Shown: positions 1 through 12,101 of the stretch, piece after piece | Layout: every line of letters starts with the position of its first letter | Position numbering within the stretch: position 1 is the stretch's first letter | From: Catonia carolina | Lineage: Eukaryota; Arthropoda; Insecta; Hemiptera; Achilidae | Assembly (NCBI GenBank): GCA_035578175.1 | Contig: JAQMRL010000003.1 | Location: 103,838,969 to 103,902,968, forward strand | Direction: 5' to 3' | Length of the DNA stretch: 64,000 nucleotides | Notes under the pieces: generated by a model | The model's database searches: none | The model's input: only the letters and a program-made list of their open reading frames with translations | What the model was told of the DNA's origin: nothing | Translations under genes and position numbers: made by a program

Positions 1-905
1 GTGACTTCTAAAAAGAAGAGGATACCCGCACCTCTAAGCATTGATTAAAAGTATGGACGAAGAAACCACTGTTGTACTAAGAATAGATGGTAAACTGACT
101 GATCGGATCCCATCTAACAAAGAATTAAGAATGTCCATTTTTTATATATAGACAACATTTTTCGGTTATGGAAAAAGGAAAATAGCTTAGGAATAAGACT
201 GGATGATGACTACCTTAGTGCAGTCATGTATGCTGATGACATGGTTATGATACAGAAATGTGAGGATGGTCTACAAAAAGCACTCTTCACACTAAACAAA
301 AAGATGGAAGAAAACAATTCGAAGGTATCAATAAATAAGACAAAATTCATGGCATTCTGTGGAAAGACCCCAGTAAGATCCAAAATGGGTATTAATGGAC
401 ACGTATTAGAGCAAGTGAGCCACTACACATACCTTGGAAATGATGATGACTATGATATGAAAATAAGCTACCTGAATTTTATCAGATATGTGGCCCGATT
501 CATAGGACAATGAGGCAAAAGACAAGACCCGAAACAAGGTTAAAGTTTTATAAGACGGTGGCAGCTCCAGCCTTGACTTACGGCAGTGAAGCATGGGTGA
601 TGAGGGAAACGGGAGAAAAGAAACATCCAAATTGCAGAAATTAAATTCTTAAGCTCTGTCAAGGGTTTTTAACAAGACTAGACAGGATCAGAAATGAAGA
701 AATAAGGCAAGAATTAGGAATTTTTTCTATGTAACAAAAAAATAAAATTGTACGGTCGATTTTTTAAATAGAATGCCAGGAAGACGCTTGCCTATTGTAG
801 CTAGAAGATACAACCAGTGGGAAGTAGAGATATTGGCAGGCTGAAGAAAGGATCGGTGTCGGAACAGGTAGAAATGGCTAACCCGCATAAAATTTTTCTC
901 AGGCT
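1..905 (+). mobile_element. Non-LTR retrotransposon (LINE) RT fragment, degenerate
   Basis: A decayed LINE reverse transcriptase that enters from outside the window. The clearest open part is 226-513, where the peptide starts MYADDMVMIQ: this is the YADD catalytic box of RVT_1, followed by the typical thumb text around KTKFMAFCGKTPVRSK and EQVSHYTYLG. After the stop at 511-513, recognisable LINE C-terminal text continues in shifted frames (FYKTVAAPALTYGSEAW, then a RLDRIRNEE stretch) to about 905. Several stops and frameshifts make it non-functional. The same family recurs at 23625-23985 and 33370-34128, and a relative lies at 5122-6580. The clade was not determined. Confidence 0.85.
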
Positions 906-1860
906 CAGTATCCATTTGGAAACCGACATTTGTTATATAAAACTAATATTATAAGACAACTACCCTGTAAATACCATTTAAAAATTAAAATAATTTTTCG
1001 TGAGTGATGTGACAAAAATCTTGAAATAGACAAAGAAACAGTTATTTTTAATTGCTACGGATCATTTATTATTTTATATGTTTAGAAAATTGAAAATTTG
1101 AGCAAAAATTTAAAAATTGTAAAAAAATTTATTATTATGTAAGTTAATAGTCTACAGCATCCTACAATATTAACACGAGTTATCTTAATTATTTTATAAT
1201 CTTTCTCTGTATCTTTTATCTCGTAAAATCGGTCGATAGTTGTTCTTATGTTATATTTTTAAAATATTGATAAATACTATCTGCTATTTGACTAAAAAAC
1301 TTTAATCTCATATTTTGTTTAATATTTTGCATTCACTGTTTTTTTTTATTTGTTGTTGGAACAGTACACACTCTTGGCAACCGCACAATTTTATCGCAAC
1401 TCATGCTCTATTTTTGGTTTAAAATAGGTGGACATAAATTTGAACAAGGAACCAACCCTTGGGGTATTTGTTCGTATTTGGTTTCTGCCGATCACAATAC
1501 AGACTTGCCTGCTCAGTTGGTGTTTCTTAACAATTAATAGTACCTTTCTTTTTGATGACTCTTATGGCTGAACCGGAGGCCGCATTTAAACACTCCTCCT
1601 GCTTGTTACGGGCAAACCTTGGTTATGATTAAGGAATAATTTTACAAAATTATTGACTCTTTACTCGTGTTTTAAAAAGTATATAGATACTATATATCAG
1701 GATTCAAAAGTAGTGCCTGCCGCTATTCGCTGTATACACTGAGAGAACCATAGAATTTCTTAAATTGAAAATTCGTTTTGAACGAAATCTCATTCAATAT
1801 TTTCTGGTTACATCTCTCGATCACCTTTTTTGCGAATGACATTATTTTTGTTTCCAAATT
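906..1860. other. AT-rich stretch, no gene recognised
   Basis: About 1 kb of AT-rich DNA with homopolymer runs. A short open stretch near 1428-1540 follows a possible AG acceptor, but it has no convincing donor and no recognisable protein. No repeat family from elsewhere in the window was recognised here. Confidence 0.5.
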
Positions 1861-2115
1861 CCGACTTTGATTTCTTGACATCCGGTTTTGGGCCACTAGG
1901 GGCCCATTCCAGGCCTACTAACTTTTTGTGTAGATGAAGAATCCGAAAACCGTTTGTTATCTCTTGTAGTTTCGAACTATGATTTGAGTCGTCCGGTTTC
2001 GGGCTACTTCTGGTCGAAACCGGAACTTCAAACCCAATTTAGGCCCACTTACTTTTTGTGTAGATGACGAATCTGAAAACTGTTTTTTGCTATCTATTGT
2101 AGTTTCTGACATCTG
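1861..2115. repeat. Two-copy tandem repeat, period about 130 bp
   Basis: Two diverged head-to-tail copies. The shared core ACTTTTTGTGTAGATGA starts at 1921 and again at 2051, a period of 130 bp, and both copies continue through GAAAAC and CTATTGTAGTTTC-like text. Upstream, CCGGTTT and GGGC motifs also recur in register. GC content is higher than the flanks. Nothing coding was recognised. Confidence 0.7.
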
Positions 2116-2598
2116 GGTGTGACAGACAGATGGAGACAAAAATGATCGATGACAATTTTAATTGCCATAAATAATCAATTTATGTGTCGTAATAATACTG
2201 TATTTAGTCGTATAAAGAATTCTCCCTTTCATTAATTGCACGTGAAGCAAAATTTTAAATACATTAACAGTTTTACTGTATAGACCTATTGACAATTAAT
2301 TGCTGCTTCAGAATGTGTAGTTTAATGAATTTTTAACAGATGTCACCACTTGCCTATAATTTCATTAATTTGTGTACATTAACGTCCGTAATTTTTTCAC
2401 CACATACATTTTTTATGTTTTCCTATTTACCTATGTGTGTCGATTAACCCTACAGTAGAAATTACTCTGAAAATTAAAGTAAAAATTTATATAAATTATT
2501 GAATAGTTTTAATATTTTCTGTAGTGAAAATAGTTTCGATTTATGTACTGACTGAACATTTTTTAATTTCTCGTTATTACATGTGTTATTTCTTGCAG
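2116..2598. other. AT-rich stretch, candidate intron
   Basis: AT-rich, no gene. Its last 60 bases have the look of an intron end: a CTGAC branch-point-like motif near 2549, then a T-rich tract and TTTCTTGCAG ending at 2598. Confidence 0.4.
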
Positions 2599-2642
2599 AA
2601 TCGAAGGAGATAAATTCAAAAGACTATATTTTAGACCAGTCG
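2599..2642 (+). CDS. Possible 44-nt internal coding exon
   Basis: A strong acceptor (TTATTTCTTGCAG ending at 2598, with a pyrimidine tract and a branch-point-like CTGAC upstream) is followed by 44 nt that end at a GT donor at 2643 (GTAATA). Read from the second base, the frame gives IEGDKFKRLYFRPV. This is rich in charged residues and unlike the F/L/Y/I-rich translations of the surrounding AT-rich DNA. The other open frame, which runs on to 2903, loses that character after the donor. I do not recognise the protein and see no partner exon nearby. It could be a chance match: short AT-rich exons cannot be proven by eye. Confidence 0.3.
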
Positions 2643-3319
2643 GTAATAAGTTGCTTGATTTATTTGATCAATAAATTAGTTCAAAAGTATTTCCTGCAAA
2701 AAACCATAGTTTTCTTCCGAAATTCTGAAACTAATTTAATTCATATTACTGAAAAAACTGTCAGCTGCACATATCGGCACTCGCTCTTACTAATGGTAGG
2801 ACCTCTTAGTGTTCATTTACTTGTACAAGTTATTCATTTCAACTATAGTACTACGTGGTTATCCGAAATTAATAAAAAGAAGGGTCTTCATCGTCTGGAT
2901 TAGCGTAATATGCAAAATAGTCGATAGTAAAACAAACAAAAAAAACTCCATTTCTAAGACCCAGAAAGGTAACGCTAAATGAATTCATGATTTCATTTAC
3001 TCTGGTACATCACAGGATAATAATTCCAGAAAGGATAGTTAACACGATTATTTACTTCCTTTAAAGTAAAAAAACACAAATTCCGTGGGTAAAAGTGTTC
3101 AGAACTATTTACGGAAGAGTGGAATCAAATACGGAGATATACATTACAAAAAAGTTCAGAAAACTTAGAGGTGAAGGATCTGTTTGAGAAGACGAAGCAA
3201 ATATTAGCTAGAGAAGGAGCGAATATTGACGAAAACTGAAAAAATAGAAACCATGTGTAGATGTATAATAGCAAACCATAGCTGGCTTAAACGGGTTTTA
3301 TAATACTATTTTAGACGAT
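2643..3319. other. Unassigned stretch with possible LINE scraps
   Basis: No gene. Around 3095-3130 a frame reads FRTIYGRVE, which resembles the C-terminal region of some LINE polymerases, but it decays at once and is not scored as an element. Confidence 0.35.
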
Positions 3320-3330
3320 ATTGTAAAGAT

Positions 3331-3725
3331 GTTGTTGTTTAGGTCATCAGCCAAAAGGCTGGTTTGAACCTGTAGAGGTTTTACTAAGTAAAACGAGGAG
3401 TGAGGTGGTTTACCATGCCTTCCTCACCGAGTGGAAAAGTACGCTTATCAGCATGCCGGGCCCTCTGAAAAGCACATATTTTCCACTCTGCAAATGACAC
3501 CTTCACTTCATTCACCACAGGGTCTGGCTGTATAATGAATTTCATTACTTTCAGAGGAGATAACTCTGATTAGTGTCACAGTACACCTCTACCTCTTCTG
3601 TTCTTAAATGATTCAGTCATTTAATTGGCTGACCATGTGATAAGAAACAGAACTATTTATTTTAGCCCTGCAATGAACAGATTGAGTGTAAATAATTTGA
3701 CACTCTACCTGTCTGTTATGGGCAG
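3331..3725 (-). mobile_element. SINE-A copy 1, full length, with 11 bp TSD
   Basis: A 395 bp copy of the commonest retroposon here. On the minus strand it starts CTGCCCATAACAG and ends in the AACAACAAC-type tail (GTTGTTGTTTAGG on plus). It is flanked by the direct repeat ATTGTAAAGAT at 3320-3330 and 3726-3736, which proves insertion as a unit. Near the 3' end a small stem (AGCC then GGCT) precedes GATGACCTAAACAAC. No good A and B boxes are seen at its 5' end, so its RNA parent is unknown. Confidence 0.92.
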
Positions 3726-3736
3726 ATTGTAAAGAT

Positions 3737-4264
3737 ATGAAGAAAAATAACTTTTCTAGTGCACTCATAGTTTTAATTTATTGCGAAACGGTAGAATTTA
3801 TTGTAGCCTATCCATTGCTACGTATTTGCTAAACTGAATAAGTGAACTGAATGTGGTCTTCCATGTGGTTGATTAACATAATTTTTTTTTTAATGATAGT
3901 TGTACGCTCATTGAGACACTTTAAATTCTCCTTTATATAACACCATACGATTTATTACTATTTTTTAATAGCTAGTTGGAGGTTATTTTTATTACCCTTT
4001 TAACTGGTCATTAAGATTATGAAGTTGTATTTTTTTACTTGATTACTTTTTCTGCTTGTATGTCGTAGATAAAAAATATATTACATTTTATAATGTGTCG
4101 GTATGAGTATTATTTTTGTTTAAAATCTTTGTACTACCTGATATCCCTTATCAATTTGACACAGTTTAAAATATTGTTTTATTTTATTTCTGCGTATTCC
4201 TTCTAAGTAATGTATTTTTCAAATTTAATTTTCATGTTGAATTGATTTAATAATGATCTCATAT
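3737..4264. other. AT-rich stretch, nothing seen
   Basis: No gene, no recognised repeat. Confidence 0.5.
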
Positions 4265-5030
4265 TTTTTTTTTTTTTACAATTCAGCCTCTTCTTTTTCA
4301 TCAGTCTCTCGACTGGTTCGATGCAGTTCTCCAAGATGTTCTATCTTTGCAAGTCGTTTCATATCTACATACCTGTAACATCCTACATCTTTTGTAATTT
4401 TCTTTATATATTCTAATATTTGCCTCATCCTACACTTTGGTCCCTCAATATTACCCTCCATTTTTGATAGACCTATACCTGGATGTCTTAAGATGTTCCC
4501 CGTTAGCCTATCCCTTCTTCTGGTAAAATGCTTTCATATACTTCTTTTTTCATTCACACGCCTAAGAACCTCTAAATGATTTACTTTGTCCACCCACCTA
4601 ATCGTTAACATTTTCCTATAACACCTTATTTCGAAAACTTGTATCCTCTTCCTTTCTACAACCCCTATCACCGCGTTTTACTTTCGTATAATGCTACACT
4701 CCAAACATAGTGTGTTGTAAAATTTTTCCTAATCTGTAAGTCAATGTTTGTAGTCAGTAAGCTGGCTGTCATTTCAAAGGCTTTTCTAGCTTGAGCAATC
4801 CTACTTTTGATATCACTTGTGCTACATCCTTTGTCATTTTACTCCTTAGATAACAGAATTGTCCAACTTCATGTATGCTTTCGTTGCCTACTTGTAAATT
4901 TCCCATCTCTTCTAAACCACTCTTGCTGCTGCACAACACTTTCGTTTTGTTCTTATCAATTTTCATGAAGTAATCCTTTCTCATGATCTCATCCACTCCT
5001 TTTAATTCCATGTTTTATTTTTTCTATGAA
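4265..5030 (-). mobile_element. Second LINE family, C-terminal fragment with poly(A) tail
   Basis: On the minus strand, 4769-5011 carries KNKTKVLCSSKSG and SIHEVGQFCYLRSKMT, the post-catalytic RT region. In other frames 4480-4720 gives RCYRKMLTIRWVDKV and LRRVNEKRSI, and 4276-4461 ends with YIKKITKDVGCYRYVDMKRL. This is the typical order of a LINE C-terminus. The element ends in a run of T on plus at about 4265-4278, that is a 3' poly(A) on the minus strand. Frameshifts and stops show it is dead. A sister fragment lies at 8284-8690 on the other strand. Confidence 0.85.
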
Positions 5031-5121
5031 TGGCTTAATGTATCATGTTTGGAATCGGTTAAATTATAATTTGAACTACAAGAATATTTAAGAATATTGA
5101 AGTGCTAATTCCACGAAATAT

Positions 5122-6580
5122 GAATATCATCATCATCATCATCCGTCATGGTTTAGGCTATTGAGCCTGTTCCGGTTTCCACCTCTTCCTCGGTCGACCC
5201 ACATCCCTTCTACCATCTGGTTTGGACATCCAGGCTTGAAGTGGTAAACGGTTGTGTGGCATTCGGAGCAGGTGATCTGTCCATCTTTTTCTATATTGCT
5301 TGATCACATCTACAAGTGACTGTACATTGCATTCTTCTCTTATCACTTCGTTTCTAATGTGATCCAGCCTTGTGTATCCCTGAATGTGTCTCAAGAACCT
5401 CACCTCTGAAGCTTGTATGCGCGAGTCGTCTCTCTTTGTTGTGGTCCATACCTCGCTTCCATATGTAACTAGTGGAATCGCCATTGTCTTATAAAATTTC
5501 AACTCTGTTTCTTTTCTGGCTTTTCCCTTCAATGTACGATGTATGGTTCCACATATCGCATTGAATTTATTCAGCTTCAGAGGTATGTCACTCTCACAAT
5601 CGAAGGATACATTGCAACCTAGATATTTGAAACTACTCACCTGCTCCATAATCACATTATCTAACACAATTTTCGATCGCACTGGCCATTTGCCATGGAA
5701 TGCCATTACTTTGGATTTTTGGGTCGAAATTTTCATTTTGAACTCTTTACTTAGATTCTGGAGTTTATAGACTGCTGTTTGAAGCTTATCTTCACTGTCT
5801 TGCATTATAACGGTGTCGTCGGCAAACATGAGTGAGTTGAGGGAAACGCCTTGTCCAATATTTACACCTGTGTCAACCTTTTGTCGCCAAACAGTCATCA
5901 GCTCGTCAATATATATATATTAAATAATGTAGGTGATATGGGACATCCCTGTCTGACTCCTTTATTTACATACAACTCTCTCACATCTTTTCCATCTGAA
6001 CTAATCAGCACCGATATTTTATAATATAAACTATTGATAGCAGTCACAATATGCCTTGGGTAGCCTTTCTTCAACATAATTTCCCACAGTAAGGACCTCT
6101 CGACGTTGTCAAATGCCTTTTCCCAGTCAATAAAAGCCAGATGAGTTGGACAATTGTATTCTCGACGTCTTTCTATCAGAATTTTCAATGTGAAAATCGC
6201 ATCTATACAAGACCGTCCCTTCCGGAAGCCCATCTGGTTCTCTGATATTAGGGCATCTGTTATAAGTTGAAGTCATCTATTTATTAGAGAGGCGAATAAT
6301 TTGTAAGCAGTATCCAAAATGCTGATTCCTCTATAATTTTTAGGGTCAGACCTATTGCCTTTTTTGTAGAGAGAGACTACTCTTGATTTTGTCCATGATT
6401 CTGGCACTTTATGAGTCTTCCAGCAAGTATTGTACAAATGTAATAATCTGAGATGAAGCACAAAGCCTCCATATTTTATCAACTCCATATTTATACCGTC
6501 AGGACCTGGACACTTACGATTTTTGGCAGCATTCATTAAATTCATTTGAATATTAAATTCATTAATAATGGACAATGGGG
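5122..6580 (-). mobile_element. LINE reverse transcriptase, 5'-truncated, frameshifted
   Basis: The best-preserved LINE here. Minus-strand blocks in order: 6575-6273 with CPGPDGINMELIKYG and KNYRGISILDTAYK (RT fingers); 6233-5898 with GFRKGRS, FIDWEKAFDNV and GVRQGCPISPTLFNIYI (palm); 5898-5158 with LMFADDTVIM (the FADD catalytic box), thumb, and the C-terminal YGSEVW, RFLRHIQGY and GRRDVGRPRKRW motifs. The break near 5911-5922 lies in a TA run whose four extra bases account for the frame change. Another frame change lies near 6234-6272. The 3' end carries a GAT/ATG triplet tail (5125-5143). The endonuclease half is missing. Confidence 0.93.
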
Positions 6581-6837
6581 TTTATTGATAAAATTTTTGC
6601 CTTTTTTTCAGTAACATTTATTGTGTATGGTCCTATATTGTTAACTCCTAGTGAAGTATAAGTATTGTAATATAAGTATATTTTCAATAAGTAATATGTG
6701 TTTAATAGATAAATGCTTCATGGATTCCCGGGAAAATTTTAGCTCGTGAAAAATCACTCATATTACTTACCAATAGTAAACAACCCATGACCTAGTTGAT
6801 TTGACTTTTAATAGTGCAACATATTTTTTTTTATTAG

Positions 6838-6984
6838 TTTATTTAAGACTGGATCAACTGTTTGATCTTTATCTCCGGGTCACGGAACAGTAGGATTTGA
6901 ACGTGTAACAAGTTGAAAACTTTAACCGGGACCTTCTGCTTTGCAGTCTAGCTCTCTAATTACTGCGCCACAAAGGCAACCGAG
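6838..6984 (-). mobile_element. tRNA-derived SINE fragment
   Basis: On the minus strand it begins GTTGCCTTTGTGGCGCAGTA, an A-box-like head. The B box GTTCAAATCC is the complement of 6889-6903. The distance between boxes exceeds that of a tRNA and no acceptor-stem pairing is seen, so this is a SINE head rather than a tRNA gene. Confidence 0.6.
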
Positions 6985-7018
6985 TTCTTTTTTTAATCCT
7001 TTATTATACCTTCCAGGT

Positions 7019-7063
7019 CATTTAAGTTAAGTTAAGTTAAGGTGAATTAAATTAAGTTAATTT
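7019..7063. repeat. Short TTAAG-type satellite run
   Basis: Imperfect tandem TTAAG units, then degenerate AATTAAG/GGTAA units. The rest of 6581-7478 is AT-rich with no gene. Confidence 0.7.
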
Positions 7064-7479
7064 AAGGTAAACTGTTTAAACAATAATATATTTATAATAT
7101 GAAATATTTCATAATCAAAATTAACTAATAGGTTGGTCTGTTTTGGTCGGTAATGCATTTTTTATTACCGTATTCGTCACATAATTGGAATGTACGGCTA
7201 CGTAAGTACGTTATATACTTTTACGTGACTGACATTTGTTTTTAATATTTATTGCACGTTTGATTGGATATTTAAATTAATCACGTACCTGTCTGTCACT
7301 GTCTATAAATTTCAATTGTTGATGGAGACTTTTTATTTAGACGGCAGCTACTAAGACAGACAATGTGTCATTATCAGTAAATAATACGCATATTGCTTTA
7401 CTAGGAATTGCGCCTACGCTTCGGGCACTTATGCTAGGATTTGCTGAAATACTATTATGAAGAATGTGACATACCCTTG

Positions 7480-8272
7480 TTTAAAAAAAAACTGGTGTGA
7501 AACATTCACACGACTTTCTCTTGCCAATGCAAATAATGACTATCATTTGTAATAAAACATTAGAAATAAACAAAAAAATAACCTCAAAAACATAAGCTTA
7601 TTTTAATCATGAGTGAAAGACGCAAAATGAAAATCAACCTCAGTTTGACTTAAACATACGGAAAATCACTCTCACGCTAAACTTGACTGTAGAGAAAAAC
7701 GCTTCAATTAACGTTGTAGATTTTTTAATTTCCTGTAATTTTGATTATTTACACTTTTGTCTTGAAATGCATAGCGCCTACTTAGGCTGAAAAATTTCAT
7801 GAAGAAATAAATTTCGTGAAAAAATAAACAGAAAATCGCTAATTACCGCTAAACTAAACGTTATACAAAATAATGTTTGAAATAAAAGTTGTAGATTATT
7901 AAATTCTCTACAACTTTTATTATATTATATATATTTTTGCGCTAAAATGCATTTATTGAAAAACAAATAATATTGAAAAACAATTTTTTACGAGAAAACA
8001 ACCTCCCCAAGAATTTCAGCAGACGTGGCGCCTTTCTTTTCTTGTAGAGCATAAAAAATGTAGTAAATGAGGCGATTTTTAAAAAAATCGTAGGAGCAGT
8101 TTTTGAGAATATCGCAAAAAAGTGAAAAATGACATGAATAAACTACTACTTCCGGTTGACCGATTTTGATGAAAATGTTCTTGTCGGGTCTTCTAGTAGT
8201 ATCTAACTTAAGTTTCAAGTTCGCACGATGTTGAGATATTTTGTTCACACACACACACACAAACCAATCTTA
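7480..8272 (-). mobile_element. F element copy 1, truncated
   Basis: A non-autonomous element of the F family (see 40379-41321 for the best-bounded copy). It starts CTGGTGTGAAAC on plus, passes GACTTTCTCTTGCCAATGC, and stops just after the CA run (8247-8263), where a LINE fragment begins. The last 120 bp or so of the family consensus are missing. The 90-codon minus frame inside (7988-8260) aligns with frames in other F copies but has no known domain. Confidence 0.88.
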
Positions 8273-8283
8273 AGAACAATTTC

Positions 8284-8690
8284 TTAAAACACTATGTTTG
8301 GAGTGTAGCAAACGTGAGTGAAACTTGGGTGATAAGGGCTGTAGGTAGGAAGAGGATAGAAGCTTTAGAAATGTGGTGTTATAGGAAAATGTTAATGATT
8401 AGTAGTTGGGTGGAAAAAGTTATTGAGAGGTTCTTAGATGAGTAGTTGAAAAAAGAAGTATAAGGAAACATCTTACCGGAAGAAGGGGTAGTAGACTAGT
8501 GGGGCATATCTTACGACATCCAATTATTGTTTATCAATAACGGAGGGTAATATTGAGGGAGTGAATTGTACGGGAAGGCAAAGGTTAGAATATTTAAAGC
8601 AAATTACAAAAGATGTAGGGTATTACAGGTATGTTGATATGAAACAACTTGGGGAAGATAGAACTGCATCAAACCAGTTATGAGACGGAT
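8284..8690 (+). mobile_element. LINE C-terminal fragment, decayed
   Basis: Same family as 4265-5030. In scattered frames it gives EALEMWCYRKMLMI, VEKRSIRKHLTGRRG and GHILRHPI. It abuts the truncated end of the F copy at 7480-8272. Many stops. Confidence 0.8.
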
Positions 8691-9705
8691 GCAAAAAAAT
8701 AGTTAAATTGGTAGCCGTAACGTGTACAAGATGTAAAAATAACAAAAGAACTGTTATAACGTTTGTGGTTATATTCTAAGATGTTCTATGATGCTTAAAT
8801 TAGCAAAAATTAATGATTTTAATCAAATTGGTTGTAATTTAGTTATAGGTTTAGAAAGGACATGCGGCATACTGAATCAATCTGATATTTTATGATTATC
8901 CAGCTTTATTTTACTGGCTTACCGAAGTTAAATCAAAATGCCTAATAATTTCGTGCGGAATGGATTGTTTGTAGTTGCCAACCATGGTAAATCATGAATT
9001 TTCGTGATCAAGTATATAATTCATTAACCATATTTGGATGTTGAATGTTTCGATGGTTTGTCAGGCTTTAGTATCGATACATTTAACTCTATGGCCACTA
9101 CCTACTACGTATATTCTTGCGACTGAATATTGTTCAATACGCTTTAAGGTCACTGACCTCTGGTTAGATAAGTTCTCTTATTATGATTTCTTGTTTTTTG
9201 TCTGTTCCAAGTAGTCAATTATTAACTATCTTTGAAGTAAAGATTTGTTCCTTTAAAAATGTTATTATTGTACTGTATGTATTGGTATATATTTTCCGTA
9301 GAAATACAATGCGATTTATGAAACTAATTTAAATAATCAAACATTAAATTAGTTTACCATCTCTTATTGTTGGAGTGTTCCTAATTACACTACCAACTGG
9401 CACTCGCGCAATAAAAATAGTTCTGTTTCTTCTGTTTTGTTCATTAAAGTTACTAAAGCATTTAAATACAGAGAAGATAGAGGTCTAATCAACAATATGG
9501 TGATTAAAATTATCTTCCTTGAAACTAATGGATTTCATTTTACAGCCTGTAGTGATTTATGTGACATTTGGTGGATGGAAAAGTAAAAAGTGTGTTTAAG
9601 GAGCTCCTGGCATTTTGATAAAATTTACATTTTTAAACTGGTGCAGAACGCTGTTATAAGTTATGTTATTACTAATTTACGTAGTAAAATTTCTCTCCAG
9701 TTGTT
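8691..9705. other. AT-rich stretch, nothing seen
   Basis: No gene and no recognised repeat. Confidence 0.5.
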
Positions 9706-10602
9706 AAAACTTGCCTATTTACTTTCTCTTGCCTATATGAATATATAGGAAGGAAACAATTGTTTTCATGTCGATTTTTCGAAATCGAATTTTCACCGGA
9801 TCTACACGTTTTCAGACCCCCTGAATCCAAAACACATGTTTTTAGCGATTGGTCTGTGTGTGTGCGCGCGCGCGCGCGCGCGTGTGTGTGTGTATGGTAA
9901 CAAAATTTCTCAAGAACGGAACATTGTACGAACTTGAAACTTTAAACTTAAGTTTGATACTACTACCGGACCCGACGCGAATATTTAAATCAAAATCGGT
10001 CAACCGGAAGTAGTAATTTATTCGTGTCATTTTTCACTTTTTTGAAATTTTCTCTAACACTGCTCCTATGGTTTTTTTAAAAATCGCCTCATTTACTAAA
10101 TTTTTTATGCTGTACAGGATAGGGTAGGCGCCATGTCTGCTGAAATTCTTGAAGAGGTTTTCTTGTAAAAAAATGGTTTTTTTAGATTGCGACTTTAATA
10201 TGCATTTTAGCACAAAAATGTATATAATAAAAGTTGTAGAGAACTTAAAAATCTACAACTTTTATTTTAAACATTACTTTGTATTACGCTTAGTTTAGCG
10301 GTAATTAGCGATTTTCTGTTTGTTTCCTTACAAAAATGTGTAAAAAAATCGATTTTATTAAAGATTTCAGCCGCAGCATGCTTTTTACGGCAAAAGTGGA
10401 AATAATCAAATGGGAAATTAAAAGATCTACAACTTTTATTGAAAGCATTTTTCTCTACAGTGCCTAGTTTAGCGTGAAAGAGTGATTTTCAGTATGTTTA
10501 AGCCAAACTCAGGTTGATTTTCATTTTGCGTCTTTCACTCATGATTAAAATTAGGTTATGTTGTTCATTATTTGCATTGGCAAGAGAAAGTCGTGTGAGT
10601 GT
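9706..10602 (+). mobile_element. F element copy 2, nearly full length
   Basis: Starts TTTACTTTCTCTTGCCTAT and ends GGCAAGAGAAAGTCGTG...TTTCAC, so CTTTCTCTTGCC recurs inverted near both ends. The internal GT/GC run at 9857-9893 sits at the family position, after the conserved TTTTTAGCGATTGGTC. No transposase. The extreme right end is cut by a SINE-C-like sequence. Confidence 0.9.
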
Positions 10603-10607
10603 TTCAC

Positions 10608-10763
10608 GTCTCATCGACAGCTTGGTCATTACCCACTACTCTGGGTTTTGGTACTGCTACGGTGGTTTTCTAACGTGTTAATATTTCCAGGCCGTACCCG
10701 GGACCTTACGCTTTTGTAGGCTAGCGCGCTAGTCACTACGCACGTAAGCGGTCAACTTGCCTT
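10608..10763 (-). mobile_element. SINE-C copy 1 (tRNA-derived)
   Basis: On the minus strand: TGACCGCTTACGTGCGTAGTGACTAGCGCG (A-box region), then CCCGGGTACGG in the B-box place, then a tail with GGTCATTACC-like text as in the copy at 49321-49482. Diverged. Confidence 0.65.
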
Positions 10764-12101
10764 TTGCCTGTTGATCTGTAAAATTTAATTGAATTTAAAG
10801 TATTAAAAAATTCTTGTTGATCAGTTCTAAACGTGAGTTCTTTTCAATTTTTATCATCTGATATTTCTTGTGGTGAGGGTGAGGGTGGTAAGGGTGACCG
10901 TAACGTTCCTGAAGAAATACGGGACACTCCAACCTAACAAGGGGTATGGAATATGCCTCACAACAGCTGGGTCCAGGTTTTGAAATTTCAGTGAGTTTAA
11001 GTGGATTTGAAGCCTTCTGAAGAAAGAAATCAAAGGTTGTTTTTTAAGACAATTTTAAGGGTAAAAATTTATTATGCTATTATATTCTAAGGGATCTGAC
11101 GTTAAACTTTTTTTGTTATTTAAAAAAGAGTGGAATTGCCAATCGTTTGGTCTGATTGAGGGAAATTTCGTAAAATACTATTTTAAAATTAAATTCCGGG
11201 ACTTTGGGATTCCCGAAGTGTTGTTAGATATACACCGTAAATAATAATGAAAAACCGGGTCGTTTGATCTCGCTACATATGGTGAACTTCTCACGTATAC
11301 CTTTAAACTGTGCGATGCGGAACTGGGTACCATTTTGTGAAATGTTGGATTTATAGGAATCTCAAATAGTGTAAATTCTGGTGACTCTACTAAATGTTCA
11401 AAATAGCTTCACTTTTCATTTACAGTACTTTTATGAGCGTTATAGATTTCTGACGAAACTTAACATTTTTCAGGCTGTGGTCCTGTTCAATGCACAACGC
11501 TAATATAGTATTTAAACATTCTATAGTTTATCGCGTGGGCGTGCAACTCGTGTTTCAGGCTATACATTAAAAATAGTTGCTGTTTGCGTGATGACGTTTA
11601 GAATTTCTCGAGGGAGATCTTGACGTAACGTAATCATGGCCAAGCCATGTTGCTTCCTCCCTAAGGCTTCGTTCATTTTATTTTAAATTTTCTTCCTGTT
11701 TTACGTATGGTAATGGCATGATCACCATATAATAATAGTTGCTAATGAAGTGAGGGGTGTTTCTCTTTCGTTATTAAACAAAATGAAGTCTTTATAACCT
11801 TGAAATATATATTCACGAATATACAAACATTTATATGAATATAATTATTGTATCCAAATCACTTGACGTTTATAAATGTGGATTAACACACGTAGATGTG
11901 GATGTTTGATATAATTTTGACATTTCGTTGAAGAAAATTTTAAGAATTTCTCTTGTTTGAAATATTCTTATCCGAAAATTTAAGACATCTATGTTCGTTT
12001 TCGATTTTGTGGTTTTTTTGCAGGGTAACTTAACGGCTGTTTGCAAATATTACGGTTTTGGAATATTTGAACTGCGATTTATTATTTTTATTCCTAATTT
12101 G
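10764..12101. other. Unassigned stretch, no gene recognised
   Basis: Mostly AT-rich. A GGTGAGGGT-type purine run lies near 10872-10900. No open frame over 60 codons and no known repeat. Confidence 0.5.

Noticed and set aside
1428..1540. Open segment after an AG near 1427, containing GTNPWGICSYLVSADHN
   Set aside because: No donor, weak acceptor and no match to a known family; kept only as a note.
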